Part shown: piece by piece, positions 28,005 through 36,871 of the stretch
Layout of the letters: each line of letters opens with the position of its first letter
Position numbering within the stretch: the stretch's first letter is position 1
Virus record (IMG/VR): IMGVR_UViG_3300020185_004330
Location: 23,982-87,981 of that record
Reading direction: 5' to 3' (one strand)
Length of the DNA: 64,000 nt
Source: a virus
Made by a program: the position numbers and the translations under genes
The notes under the pieces: generated by a model
The model's database searches: none
What the model was told of the DNA's origin: nothing
Seen by the model: the letters and a program-made list of their open reading frames with translations, nothing else

Positions 28005-29159
28005 ATGATTGCAGATTCAAGATTTACTAAAAAAGTAGATTCATATGTAGCTCTTCAGAGAGAAAGTTCAACAATAAAAAGTCTTTCAGAAGAAACTTTG
28101 AAATTTACTCTTTGCGATAGAGACAATTTAGCTGATAATAAAGGCAATTACTTTATGTCTTTTAATTTACCTTATAAAACAAGTAAATTCCCTACAAGTA
28201 GTAGAATTTCTGAAGTTTTTCCTGAATTACAACAACTAAATGTAGACCAGATTATAATAACTCCAATATCAGCAGATGATTACAGTGAGTTCATAGATGG
28301 GAGAACGGTAACTATGACAGTACCAGTTTCAGGAAGTTCAACTCCGACACTATTGTCTGGGGTAACTTTGGTTTCAAGCACCTATACTGCCGTAAAACCT
28401 TTAAAGTATGAGTCAAATGTATTGCTTGGAGATAATATTGTTTTTCTTTTTTCAGACGAAATTAACAAGCCTTACAGCGGTAAGACGGTAAATGAATTAG
28501 GAGACGCAATCAATAATTCAACAGTTACTTCTTGGGACCCAACAGGAGAATATAAAGACAGGCCAGGCGCTACATCTTATTCTGAGGTTAGAAGATTTTA
28601 TGATACAGACCAAAGAACAGATGCAAACTATGCAGTTTCCGTGCCTACAGGATACCCAGAAAATAGAGGGGGTTATAATTATGATGTACCATGCGGATTT
28701 GCAGTGCTGGACAAAGGTTATATTGTTATTACACACCCTCAGATTGTAAACAATTTTCCTTGGACATCTGGGTTTACTGAATCTGGAATTCCTTATGTTG
28801 ATGATTTTAATGTTACAAGCAAAACTAACATTCACTTTACAGGCAGTAGTTTAGCAGACATTTCTGCAGAAGGAGCTATTCTTTCATATAAAGATATAGA
28901 CACTTCTTTCAAAATGACGTCAGTTTGCATAGCAATGCCACAAGAGTTTTATGTATCAAATAACCCTACTTGGGACAAAGAAAAAGCAATTGCACAAATG
29001 AATGAAGAAACTGCAATTATTAATTATGATGATATATATATAACTGAGATTGGTTTATATAATAGTTTTGGAGAACTAATAGCAGTAGCTAAAATGAGCG
29101 AACCTATTAAGAAAACATATGTAAATGCACTTACTTTTGAGATTAATTTAGAGATGTAA
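28005..29159 (+). CDS. Tail/fibre structural protein with collar-like C-terminus
   Basis: 384 aa. N-terminal DSRFTKKVDSYVALQRESS; a Pro/Tyr-rich middle (PTGYPENRGGYNYDVPCGFA); C-terminal DIYITEIGLYNSFGELIAVA followed by NALTFEINLEM, parallel to the C-terminus of the 24790 product. The shared ending suggests a common trimerisation or attachment module. It is the last gene of the plus-strand tail operon, and a strong terminator follows within 25 nt. Confidence 0.55.
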   Translation: MIADSRFTKKVDSYVALQRESSTIKSLSEETLKFTLCDRDNLADNKGNYFMSFNLPYKTSKFPTSSRISEVFPELQQLNVDQIIITPISADDYSEFIDGRTVTMTVPVSGSSTPTLLSGVTLVSSTYTAVKPLKYESNVLLGDNIVFLFSDEINKPYSGKTVNELGDAINNSTVTSWDPTGEYKDRPGATSYSEVRRFYDTDQRTDANYAVSVPTGYPENRGGYNYDVPCGFAVLDKGYIVITHPQIVNNFPWTSGFTESGIPYVDDFNVTSKTNIHFTGSSLADISAEGAILSYKDIDTSFKMTSVCIAMPQEFYVSNNPTWDKEKAIAQMNEETAIINYDDIYITEIGLYNSFGELIAVAKMSEPIKKTYVNALTFEINLEM

Positions 29160-29181
29160 TTTAAAAAAAAAACAACTATAC

Positions 29182-29210
29182 AAGCCCTCAAAGATTTGAG
29201 GGCTTTTTTG
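29182..29210 (+). terminator. Intrinsic terminator of the tail operon
   Basis: Stem GCCCTCAA-AGAT-TTGAGGGC (29184-29203) followed by TTTTTTG, 25 nt after the stop of the 28005-29159 gene. Confidence 0.9.
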
Positions 29211-29255
29211 TTTACTTTTTTTGTCAATACATTACTTTAGTAAAAAAAATAATAT

Positions 29256-29837
29256 ATGACTTTAGGATTAGACATTTCAACTACTGTAGTAGGTATAGCA
29301 CTTTTTGACTCAAAAAATAAACTTTGTAATTTAGAATATATAAAATTTAAACCAAAGACAAACCTATTTCAGAGAATGGATGATTTTGTAGAACATTTTG
29401 AAAAGTTAAGTTCAGCAATAAATTTAGAAAAAGGTAAAAATAGGCTAAATCACATATCAATAGAGGAGCCTCTAAAAGCTTTTAAAGGTAAATTCTCTAA
29501 TGCAGAAACAATACAAAAATTAACTACCATTAATGCTTTTATTAGCATTTACTTATATAGGAAATTTAAAATAGAGCCCAGATACTATAATGTGCAAACC
29601 GCAAGAAAAACAGCATTTCCATCTTTGGTTCTACCTAAAAGTTCTCCAAATAAAAAATATTTAATTTGGGAAAAAGTAGTCGAAAAAGAACCGCAAATAA
29701 ATTGGACTTACTCAAAAAAAACTCACAAACTTAAAGATGAAAACTTTGACATGTCTGATGCGTATGTTGTTGGGTATGCAGATATCATTACCAGGGAGAT
29801 AACAAAGAAAAATATTACAAAAGAAATAGAGATTTAA
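29256..29837 (+). CDS. RuvC-like Holliday junction resolvase (RNase H fold)
   Basis: 193 aa. Acidic residues are placed as in RuvC-type resolvases: N-terminal LGLDISTTVVGIALFD (first Asp and the 'T.G.A' strand), HISIEEPLKAFKG (Glu), and C-terminal FDMSDAYVVGYAD (Asp in a helix). Length fits RuvC-like phage proteins (150-200 aa). These enzymes cleave four-way junctions arising in recombination and replication before packaging. It is first in a block with primase and SbcDC, supporting a replication/recombination role. T4 endonuclease VII is unrelated, so this is a different resolvase type. Confidence 0.8.
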   Translation: MTLGLDISTTVVGIALFDSKNKLCNLEYIKFKPKTNLFQRMDDFVEHFEKLSSAINLEKGKNRLNHISIEEPLKAFKGKFSNAETIQKLTTINAFISIYLYRKFKIEPRYYNVQTARKTAFPSLVLPKSSPNKKYLIWEKVVEKEPQINWTYSKKTHKLKDENFDMSDAYVVGYADIITREITKKNITKEIEI

Positions 29838-29840
29838 AAT

Positions 29841-29871
29841 TGTTTAAAAACTCTTTTTCCTTTATATTTGT
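29841..29871 (+). promoter_or_regulatory. Bacteroidetes-type promoter upstream of primase
   Basis: TTG (29841-29843), 20 nt, TATATTTG (29864-29871), matching the Bacteroidetes/Flavobacterium sigma consensus TTG-N(17-23)-TAnnTTTG exactly. It lies just before the GTG start of the primase at 29890. Confidence 0.7.
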
Positions 29872-29889
29872 TTATTATAAAAATTCTTT

Positions 29890-30945
29890 GTGGAAAACAA
29901 TAAGCAAATAGTAATATCTATACTAGAAAAAGTATTTGGTTCACCTAAAAAAAGTGGTGATATAAAAGAGTATGAATTTAATTGTAAAAGTAGGGTCTGT
30001 CGAAACGATGAAGACAAATTCAATCTAGCTTATAATTCACAAAATCATATTTTTCATTGTTGGAAATGTAAATATAAAGGACATGTTCACAAACTAGTTT
30101 CAGACTACGGAAATAAAGATGACTTAAATAGAGTGTCTTTAGTTCTTCCAAAGAAAAAGCCTTTTAAAAAAGAAAAAAAATCAGAAGAATATAGTGACAT
30201 GATTACCTGCTCTCTACCAGAGGGGTTCAAGTATATGTCCAAAAAAAGTGATTCAAAATATTATAAGTCAGCCATGAGATATATGATGTCTGAAAGAGGT
30301 TGGAGTTTAGAAAAAATTAAGAAACATAACTTAGGATATACTGAAAATAAAGGAAATAGAAAATATAGGATTATATTTCCTTCTTATAACGAGTATGGTC
30401 AAGTTAATTATTATGTAGGAAGAACTTATTATGACGTTATTAAACCTAACTATATGGGACCACCCAAGGAAGAGGTTGCTAGAACTGAGATTATATTTAA
30501 TGTGAAAAACATAAACTTCGATACACCTGTTTTTTTAGTTGAAGGAGTGTTTGATATGGCTTGCATATATAATTCTATTCCGATGCTTGGTAAAGAGCCA
30601 GCAAATGTAATTATAAAAAAATTAGTAGAACATGACACTAGAGTTGTTTTGTGTCTAGATGAAGATGCTCTATATGATAGTATAGAAATATACAACAAAC
30701 TTAGTTCTTATGGATTAGATGTTTATTTTGTAGAAATACCAGATGATATAGATGAGTTTCACAAGAACAAAGGAAAACAGGCTACAATTGAACTTTTAAA
30801 AACTTGTAGAAAGTTGGATTTTCAATATATGTTTAAAAATTTTGCTCTTAAAGAAAATAAGAAAAAAAGAGACTTTGTTGATGAAAAAGGGTTGAAAAGT
30901 GAGTGGGAAAAAATGAAATCAGAAATATTAAAAGACCAAAAATGA
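29890..30945 (+). CDS. DNA primase with zinc finger and toprim domain
   Basis: 351 aa, GTG start. Residues ~25-60 form a CHC2/zinc-ribbon-like site (C-x4-C ... HIFHCWKCKYKGHVHKL). Toprim motifs: PVFLVEGVFDMACI (catalytic Glu) and VVLCLDEDALYDS (the D-x-D pair), followed by DVYFVEIPDDIDEF. It synthesises RNA primers for lagging-strand replication, in the manner of DnaG/T4 gp61, presumably with a phage helicase outside the window. Its TGA overlaps the ATG of the next gene (ATGA at 30942), indicating translational coupling to the SbcDC-type protein. Confidence 0.85.
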   Translation: MENNKQIVISILEKVFGSPKKSGDIKEYEFNCKSRVCRNDEDKFNLAYNSQNHIFHCWKCKYKGHVHKLVSDYGNKDDLNRVSLVLPKKKPFKKEKKSEEYSDMITCSLPEGFKYMSKKSDSKYYKSAMRYMMSERGWSLEKIKKHNLGYTENKGNRKYRIIFPSYNEYGQVNYYVGRTYYDVIKPNYMGPPKEEVARTEIIFNVKNINFDTPVFLVEGVFDMACIYNSIPMLGKEPANVIIKKLVEHDTRVVLCLDEDALYDSIEIYNKLSSYGLDVYFVEIPDDIDEFHKNKGKQATIELLKTCRKLDFQYMFKNFALKENKKKRDFVDEKGLKSEWEKMKSEILKDQK

Positions 30946-33900
30946 GCAAATCTAAAGTTAACAATTCAATAGCACACATATCTGATATTCACATTAGATA
31001 CGGAAGTAGACACAAAGAGTATAGAGATGTGTTTCAGAGGACTATAGATGATTTGTCTGTTCAAAAACCTAAAAGGATTGCTATAACTGGAGATTTGTTT
31101 CACATCAAAATAAATCTATCACCTAATGCATTGGAGATTGCAGGCTGGTTTATGAAGGAATTGTCTAAAATAGCACCTGTAGATTTGATTTTAGGAAATC
31201 ATGATTTAAACCTACAGTCACTAGAACAGGGTAATTCAATTGAGCCAATAATCAAACTAATTAGTGATGGATATATTGTTGAAAAAGGAGCAAAAAAACT
31301 TCCAACACATAAAGGAAGTGGACATGGGATATTTTTCTTTTTACATAGCGGATTTTATAACGTAAATGACGACATAGTTTATGGTGTATATTCTTGCTTG
31401 GACAATGAAATACTAACATTAAAAACAAAGGATAAGGACAAAACTTATATTGCAATGTACCATGGCCCAGTATATGGCTCTAGAGGCAATAATGGGTATG
31501 AGTTACATGATAGTGAATATATGATGAAACTTAGCACTTTTAATAATTTTGACATTGTCATGCTAGGCGACATACATGAGCATCAATCATTTTCCTTAAA
31601 AACATCAGCAACAGAAAATATAGCATACCCTGGAAGTTTAATACAACAGGATTATGGAGAGACTATTGACAAGGGTTACATTGTTTGGGATTTAAAAAAG
31701 AAAAGTTTTTCTAGAAAATTTATACCTAATGATTATGGCTTCTCAAGCCTCCATATTTCTAGAGGTGAAATATTTGAAGATAGAATTGAAGACTTAAAAC
31801 TTTCTCATAACCCCAAAAAGACAAAGGTATCAGTTACGTGGGAGGCATTTCAAGAAGATTACTCTGTAGAAAAAGAGAAACAAATAGAAAAGTTAATAAA
31901 AAACAAATATGGATGTGAAGTAATAAACGTAGATTGCAAACATATAAGTAAGGAAGATGAAATAAGTAATATTGATATTGATGAAGAAAAGGATTACACA
32001 AAGATAGAAGAGTTTGAAACTTTACTAAAAGAATTTGTCGATAATAGTGAGTATGATAATGAAGATGAGGTTTTAGAGCTTTCTAGGAAAATAGATAAAG
32101 AATTGAACTATTCTTCTGAAAAAGGTAAAAAATGGTTTTTAAATAGTTTAGAAGTTTGGAACCTATTTGGATTTCCAGAAGATAAAACAACTTTTAACTT
32201 TAATGAACTTTCTGGTGTAACTGGTATATTTGGAAAAAACTTTAGCGGTAAAACCAATTTAATTAGAGCCCTTGTTTGGATTGCTTACAGAAAAATTTTA
32301 GGAGGAGGAGAGGCGTATAGATTAACTAATATGTATACAGAAAGCGATAAGGCTGGTGGTCGAATTTATTTGACTATCGATTCTCAGCAATACTATATAG
32401 AAAGGACGGTTAGAGTTAGAACAAAAAAAGATGGAACTCCTGACGTTTCTTATGGCGTTGAATATAAAATGTTAAAAGAAGATTCTGAAGGAAAAAAAAC
32501 TTGGACTTCTATAGATTCAGATAAGGCAGCAACTGAAAAGACTGAAAGAAATAATATTATAGTAGAGTCAATAGGAACTTTTGATGACTTCACTAAAATA
32601 GTATTGCAGGCACAAGGTGGAGAGGGTAATTTTTTAGACATGAGCCAACAGCCAAAAAATGACTTAATAAACAAATATCTTGGCCTGGAAGTTTTTAGAG
32701 ATAGATATGAATATGCTAAAAGAATATTTAATGATATAAAGTCAAAGCAGAAATTTTTGGGGAGCTCAAAAGAGCACAAAGAGTCTATAAAAAAAGAAGA
32801 TGAATCAATAGTAGAAAACAACAAATATTTAAAGAAATATAAAACTGAAAGGGAAGATACGGACAAGTTAGTTGAGGCTCAAGAGCAAAAAATTAGAGAT
32901 TTGACCAAAACCTTAATCAAAGTAGAGGTGACAAAATATTCTAATATAGAATCTGCTCAGAAATCAATTGAAAAAACAAAAGAGTCTTTAGACAAAAAAG
33001 TAGAGTTAGAATCAGAATTTATTAAGTGGGTTTCTTCTAATTTTAAAAAAGAGCTACCAAAAGATTCTGCTTTAGGAATTGTTAAAGTTGAAACTAGCCT
33101 AAAATCAGAAAGGAAATTATTTGAGTCAGAAAAAAATGAATACGTTTCACTTAACTCTTGGATTGAAAGCAATCCATTACAAAAAGAAATTGACATAGAA
33201 CCTGTCAAACAAAAAGTTACAGAGACAGAGTCTGCTTTGTTGAGGTTGAAAAATAAGTTAGAGATATCTAAAGGAAAAAAGTGTCCAACATGTGGAAATG
33301 TAGAGCAAAAAGCAAATTTAGAACTAGAAAAGCAATGTTCTAAAGATATAGAAAGAGGAGAGAAAGCTTTGTTTGAAAGAAATGGTGAAATTAAAAGAGC
33401 TAACCAAATTAGTAATCATAACATATTTTTTGAAAAGCAAAAAAATAAAATGGGGTCTTTTAAAAATTCTCTACAAGAACGTAAGATTAAGATAGAAGAC
33501 TTAAAGAGAGGTTTAGAGCTATCTCAAAAAGTAGAAGAAATTAATAAGCATAATAATTTAGTAGAATCTAAGAGTAAATCTTTAGAAAGCATAAAAGTAG
33601 ATATTCTAGAATTAAAAAAAACAATTGAAGATATAAAAAAAGACATTTCTATATTAAAGTCTAACAAAGATTCAATTGAAAAGAATAATGAAATAAATGT
33701 TCAAATAAAACTAAATGAAGATGAGAAAAAATCTTTAAAACTTATAATAAATCAGCTAAACGAAAAAATAAGTTCCATTAAGTCTGATATAAAAGTGTCC
33801 AAAAGTAATAAGGATAATCTAGAAGGTAAAATTGAAACTATTAAAAAAGCAGAATCTTCATATAGTAAATATGCCATTTACTTACAAGCTGTACATAGAG

Positions 33901-34442
33901 ATGGAATACCTGCTAGAATAATAAGGCAAAAATTGCCTATAATAAATTATAAAATCAATTCAATATTAAAAAATTTGGTAGAATTTAAGGTGGAGATGAT
34001 TATAAAAAACAATGGAGACATAAAAGAGTTCTTTTATTTTAACTCACTAGAAAAAGATGCACTACCAATGACAATGGCTTCAGGTGCACAAAAGTTTATA
34101 GGAAGTGTAGCAATAAGAGACTCTCTACATTTTGTTAGTTCACTAACTAAACCTTCGCTCTGTATAATAGATGAGGGATTTGGAGCTTTAGATAATGATT
34201 TGACCATAGCCATGCAGTCTGTTTTTTATTACTTAAAAGATAAATACAAAAACACATGGATTATAACTCACAAAAATGAGATTAAAGATTTTGTTGATAA
34301 CATAATTCAAGTTTCTAAAAGTAAGTCAACATTAACTGATGAACAAATAAAAGAGAATCCTAGAGCTGGAATATCTGTGTTTGATTTAAATAATAGAAAT
34401 CAAAATAAAGGAAAAGAAAACAGTAAGGAGGTTTCTTTTTAG
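30942..34442 (+). CDS. Fused SbcD-SbcC (gp47-gp46 type) recombination nuclease-ATPase
   Basis: 1166 aa from the ATG at 30942; an in-frame GTG at 30903 would overlap the primase by 43 nt and is unlikely. N-terminal calcineurin-type phosphoesterase: SIAHISDIHIR, ITGDLFH, DLILGNHDLN, MYHGPVYG, VMLGDIHEHQ. From residue ~415 an SbcC/Rad50 ATPase: GIFGKNFSGKTNLIRAL (Walker A), long coiled coils, zinc hook KKCPTCGN near residue 785, second coil, then ASGAQKF (signature) and LCIIDEGFGALDND (Walker B, D-loop). In T4 these are separate genes (47 and 46) that resect DNA ends for recombination-dependent replication. The single-chain fusion is unusual; no frameshift is needed to read it. Confidence 0.9.
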   Translation: MSKSKVNNSIAHISDIHIRYGSRHKEYRDVFQRTIDDLSVQKPKRIAITGDLFHIKINLSPNALEIAGWFMKELSKIAPVDLILGNHDLNLQSLEQGNSIEPIIKLISDGYIVEKGAKKLPTHKGSGHGIFFFLHSGFYNVNDDIVYGVYSCLDNEILTLKTKDKDKTYIAMYHGPVYGSRGNNGYELHDSEYMMKLSTFNNFDIVMLGDIHEHQSFSLKTSATENIAYPGSLIQQDYGETIDKGYIVWDLKKKSFSRKFIPNDYGFSSLHISRGEIFEDRIEDLKLSHNPKKTKVSVTWEAFQEDYSVEKEKQIEKLIKNKYGCEVINVDCKHISKEDEISNIDIDEEKDYTKIEEFETLLKEFVDNSEYDNEDEVLELSRKIDKELNYSSEKGKKWFLNSLEVWNLFGFPEDKTTFNFNELSGVTGIFGKNFSGKTNLIRALVWIAYRKILGGGEAYRLTNMYTESDKAGGRIYLTIDSQQYYIERTVRVRTKKDGTPDVSYGVEYKMLKEDSEGKKTWTSIDSDKAATEKTERNNIIVESIGTFDDFTKIVLQAQGGEGNFLDMSQQPKNDLINKYLGLEVFRDRYEYAKRIFNDIKSKQKFLGSSKEHKESIKKEDESIVENNKYLKKYKTEREDTDKLVEAQEQKIRDLTKTLIKVEVTKYSNIESAQKSIEKTKESLDKKVELESEFIKWVSSNFKKELPKDSALGIVKVETSLKSERKLFESEKNEYVSLNSWIESNPLQKEIDIEPVKQKVTETESALLRLKNKLEISKGKKCPTCGNVEQKANLELEKQCSKDIERGEKALFERNGEIKRANQISNHNIFFEKQKNKMGSFKNSLQERKIKIEDLKRGLELSQKVEEINKHNNLVESKSKSLESIKVDILELKKTIEDIKKDISILKSNKDSIEKNNEINVQIKLNEDEKKSLKLIINQLNEKISSIKSDIKVSKSNKDNLEGKIETIKKAESSYSKYAIYLQAVHRDGIPARIIRQKLPIINYKINSILKNLVEFKVEMIIKNNGDIKEFFYFNSLEKDALPMTMASGAQKFIGSVAIRDSLHFVSSLTKPSLCIIDEGFGALDNDLTIAMQSVFYYLKDKYKNTWIITHKNEIKDFVDNIIQVSKSKSTLTDEQIKENPRAGISVFDLNNRNQNKGKENSKEVSF

Positions 34443-35035
34443 ATTCTAGTTTCTGGATTCTCGTATGGCTGCTCCAAATCTCTAGCTCCAGCCTCTTTAA
34501 ATCTTCTTACTTTAGACCTTAATTCTCCTGCTTCTTTTTGTTTTTCCAAGAACTCTTTTTGATAAAGCTGTGCTTTAGGTAATTTAAAGCTAACCTCAAC
34601 GGTACTCATACCTCTATCGTTTGGATTGTATTTGTCTGGGTTGAAATCAAAGAAATTTCCAGTAAACCACATCCCTCTTATATTGTTTGATTTGAATAGC
34701 CTCCAAACATTTTTTGCTTCAGCACTACGATTACTTGTTCCTTTAGCTTCCGATTCTGACTGCCCTACTTTATGAACTGCTCTTATAACGCGATTACCAG
34801 CTTTAGACATGCCCATAGCAACAGGGTATATCAGCCTATATTTTCCTGAAGGGGCTTTCATGTCGTCTCCTTTATATAATATCCCCACCTCTCTTCCTTG
34901 TAGGATTGCTTGAGTCATTAAATCTATACTAAAAGGCACTCTAGTGTTGCTTGCGGGAAAATAGTCAACATTTTCTTTAACCACAATACCAGCTAATTTT
35001 TGTACTCTTTTTATGTAAGACTCAGAAAGTGTCAT
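34439..35035 (-). CDS. Tagged protein, possibly WYL-like
   Basis: 198 aa. It begins with the recurring tag TLSESYIKRVQKLAGIVV. The body has IDLMTQAILQGREVGILYKG, GKYRLIYPVAMGMSKAGN, then KNVWRLFKSNNIRGMWFTG: spacing reminiscent of a WYL-type Sm-like fold (strand, 'R.IyP', 'WR.Fk...I'), but the WYL residues themselves are not conserved, so this is tentative. C-terminal region charged. Last of a three-gene minus-strand run, convergent with SbcDC (4-nt overlap). I infer a co-packaged virion protein from the tag. Confidence 0.45.
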   Translation of the reverse strand: MTLSESYIKRVQKLAGIVVKENVDYFPASNTRVPFSIDLMTQAILQGREVGILYKGDDMKAPSGKYRLIYPVAMGMSKAGNRVIRAVHKVGQSESEAKGTSNRSAEAKNVWRLFKSNNIRGMWFTGNFFDFNPDKYNPNDRGMSTVEVSFKLPKAQLYQKEFLEKQKEAGELRSKVRRFKEAGARDLEQPYENPETRI

Positions 35036-36177
35036 TATTTTTTGTTTCTTTTTTTTGATTTAGCTTTTTTGGCTTTAGTCCACAAATCAGAATCTGCTTT
35101 TCTAGCACCACCTGAACCAGTAATAAAACTGTTAACCCTTCCCATGGCCCATTGATTTTGAGCAACACCAGGTCTGTGACCAGTTCTCCAAGCAGCCATT
35201 CCTCTATTATAAACTTGCTTTAATATGTAATAAGGTATATTAGAGTCTTTAGACTTTTTCTTCAATCCTTTATCATTACTTTTAGACTCTTTTATAAACT
35301 CTTGGTCGTTTGGCATTATAGATATTCCATATTTTTTGTTTAAAATCTTTTCTAATGCAATAGGTATAGCCATAGAAACAGAGCCCATAGCCATTACGCC
35401 AATTATTTTTGCTAAATCCTTAGATTGTTCTTTTAAAAATTTTATTTCATTTTCTGAAACTTCTTTTTTCGCGAGTATTTTTTTACAAATTTTAAAAGCC
35501 TCCAACGTTTCTCTTTTCTCTCTTGAAGCTATTTCTTTAAATTTGTTAAAAGATTTTAATAATTTATCTTTTTTACTTTTTAAAATATCAAATCTTTCAC
35601 CGTACATTTTTTTATAAGCTAAAGTCGCGTCACTTTTTTTTGTCTTTTCACCTTTGTCAGCTTTCCATTGTTTAGTGTATGCAGAAGAGTCAGAAGATTT
35701 TTTGTGAGCAAACTTATCTATCTCCTTTTTCATTTGAGACCTTTTGTTCTTGGATTTAGATGTAAGATATTTGCCAGGCACTTTTCTTCCTTTTTTTGTT
35801 TTAGAGTCTTTGCCCTTATTCTCTAAAAACAGCTTTAATGTCTCTGATATAATTTTTTTCAAACTATTCTCACTATTAGATAAATCAGTTTTATAAACTT
35901 TTACCTCTAAATCTCCACTACCCTTTATTAGTCTATGAAATTTTTCTGACTCTATAAATATAGGTTTTTCAGGACTCAAATTTTGCGGAATCTCGTCATC
36001 TATTTGTATTTGCCAATCACTTTCGTGCAAAGGGAATATAATTCTATCCTCTTTATCTCTATGCCAAACCAATTCACTTTCGTTTAACGAATTAGAAAAG
36101 TTCCTAACAACAAATTTTCCATCTTTCTTTTCATCGAATGGTAAGTTGTTTTTTTTATTTTTATTAATTTCTTTCAT
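35035..36177 (-). CDS. DUF5824-type phage protein
   Basis: 380 aa from the ATG at 36177, which avoids overlap with the upstream gene. The N-terminal half has NESELVWHRDKEDRIIFPLH and an internal tag-like helix NSLKKIISETLKLFLENKG (~residue 105-125). A Lys-rich segment with PGKYLTSKSKNKRSQMKKEI and a hydrophobic stretch KIIGVMAMGSVSMAIPIALE follow. The C-terminus (PYYILKQVYNRGMAAWRTGH ... QWAMGRVNSFITGSGGARK) matches the DUF5824 pattern known from T4-like phages. Function unknown; association with virion or head genes is inferred from the tag. Confidence 0.65.
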   Translation of the reverse strand: MKEINKNKKNNLPFDEKKDGKFVVRNFSNSLNESELVWHRDKEDRIIFPLHESDWQIQIDDEIPQNLSPEKPIFIESEKFHRLIKGSGDLEVKVYKTDLSNSENSLKKIISETLKLFLENKGKDSKTKKGRKVPGKYLTSKSKNKRSQMKKEIDKFAHKKSSDSSAYTKQWKADKGEKTKKSDATLAYKKMYGERFDILKSKKDKLLKSFNKFKEIASREKRETLEAFKICKKILAKKEVSENEIKFLKEQSKDLAKIIGVMAMGSVSMAIPIALEKILNKKYGISIMPNDQEFIKESKSNDKGLKKKSKDSNIPYYILKQVYNRGMAAWRTGHRPGVAQNQWAMGRVNSFITGSGGARKADSDLWTKAKKAKSKKRNKK

Positions 36178-36179
36178 TT

Positions 36180-36800
36180 CTACCACCACTTACCTTGGCC
36201 GCTTAAGCCTAACATTTTTGCATATCTAGGAAGTCTACAAGACCAATACCCAGGCGTAGTTTTATCATTTTTTTCTGTACAATTATGTCTATCAGAAAAT
36301 CTTTTTCTTGCGTCAGGGTCTCTAAGTTTAACTGCTAACTTACCTCCACCATCTTTTGCTCCAAAAGAAACTTTTACAACCTTACCAGTTTTAGGGTTTT
36401 TTACAAATACATAAAACTTTTTACTCCCCCCTCTTTTGGGCTTATTTAATTTTACCTTTTTGCCTTGGTATGTAGCTTCATTTAAATTGTAATCTTGATT
36501 CTCAAATGGCAAATCCAAAGGAACTAACTCGCCCTTATATTCTGCATATGACCCAGCATCACTTTTAATAATTTCCTCATCACATTCACAAAGTACAATA
36601 AAGTCTTTACTGTATAATGACCTAACCTCCTTTATTAAATCTAGATGTTTACTTGATGCGTATCTATATATTGAGTTATGAACACTTATGTTATTGTCTA
36701 TGTGATATTTTAAGTCATCACTTATATTGGATTTAGACTCTTTAAGAATCATTATTTCCTTAAGTTCAGTTTCTAATATTTCTGATATAAACTTTCTCAT
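36180..36800 (-). CDS. Tagged conserved myovirus protein
   Basis: 206 aa. N-terminal helix MRKFISEILETELKEIMI contains [I/L]-x-E sites like other tagged proteins. The C-terminal ~85 residues (KFYVFVKNPKTGKVVKVSFG, DPDARKRFSDRHNCTEKNDK, GYWSCRLPRYAKMLGLSG) are a module I know as recurrent in T4-like and marine myovirus proteins, with two Cys that could bind metal. Function unknown. First gene of the minus-strand run; divergent from the PD-(D/E)XK nuclease. Confidence 0.65.
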   Translation of the reverse strand: MRKFISEILETELKEIMILKESKSNISDDLKYHIDNNISVHNSIYRYASSKHLDLIKEVRSLYSKDFIVLCECDEEIIKSDAGSYAEYKGELVPLDLPFENQDYNLNEATYQGKKVKLNKPKRGGSKKFYVFVKNPKTGKVVKVSFGAKDGGGKLAVKLRDPDARKRFSDRHNCTEKNDKTTPGYWSCRLPRYAKMLGLSGQGKWW

Positions 36801-36871
36801 TTATTTTGTGAATAATCTATTAGATAAATAGTTGGAATTTTATAAATATTTTGATATATTGCATGATTATA

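Noticed and set aside
30903-30941. GTG start for the SbcDC-type gene
   Set aside because: It would add 13 residues without homology and overlap the primase; the ATGA overlap at 30942 is the better start.
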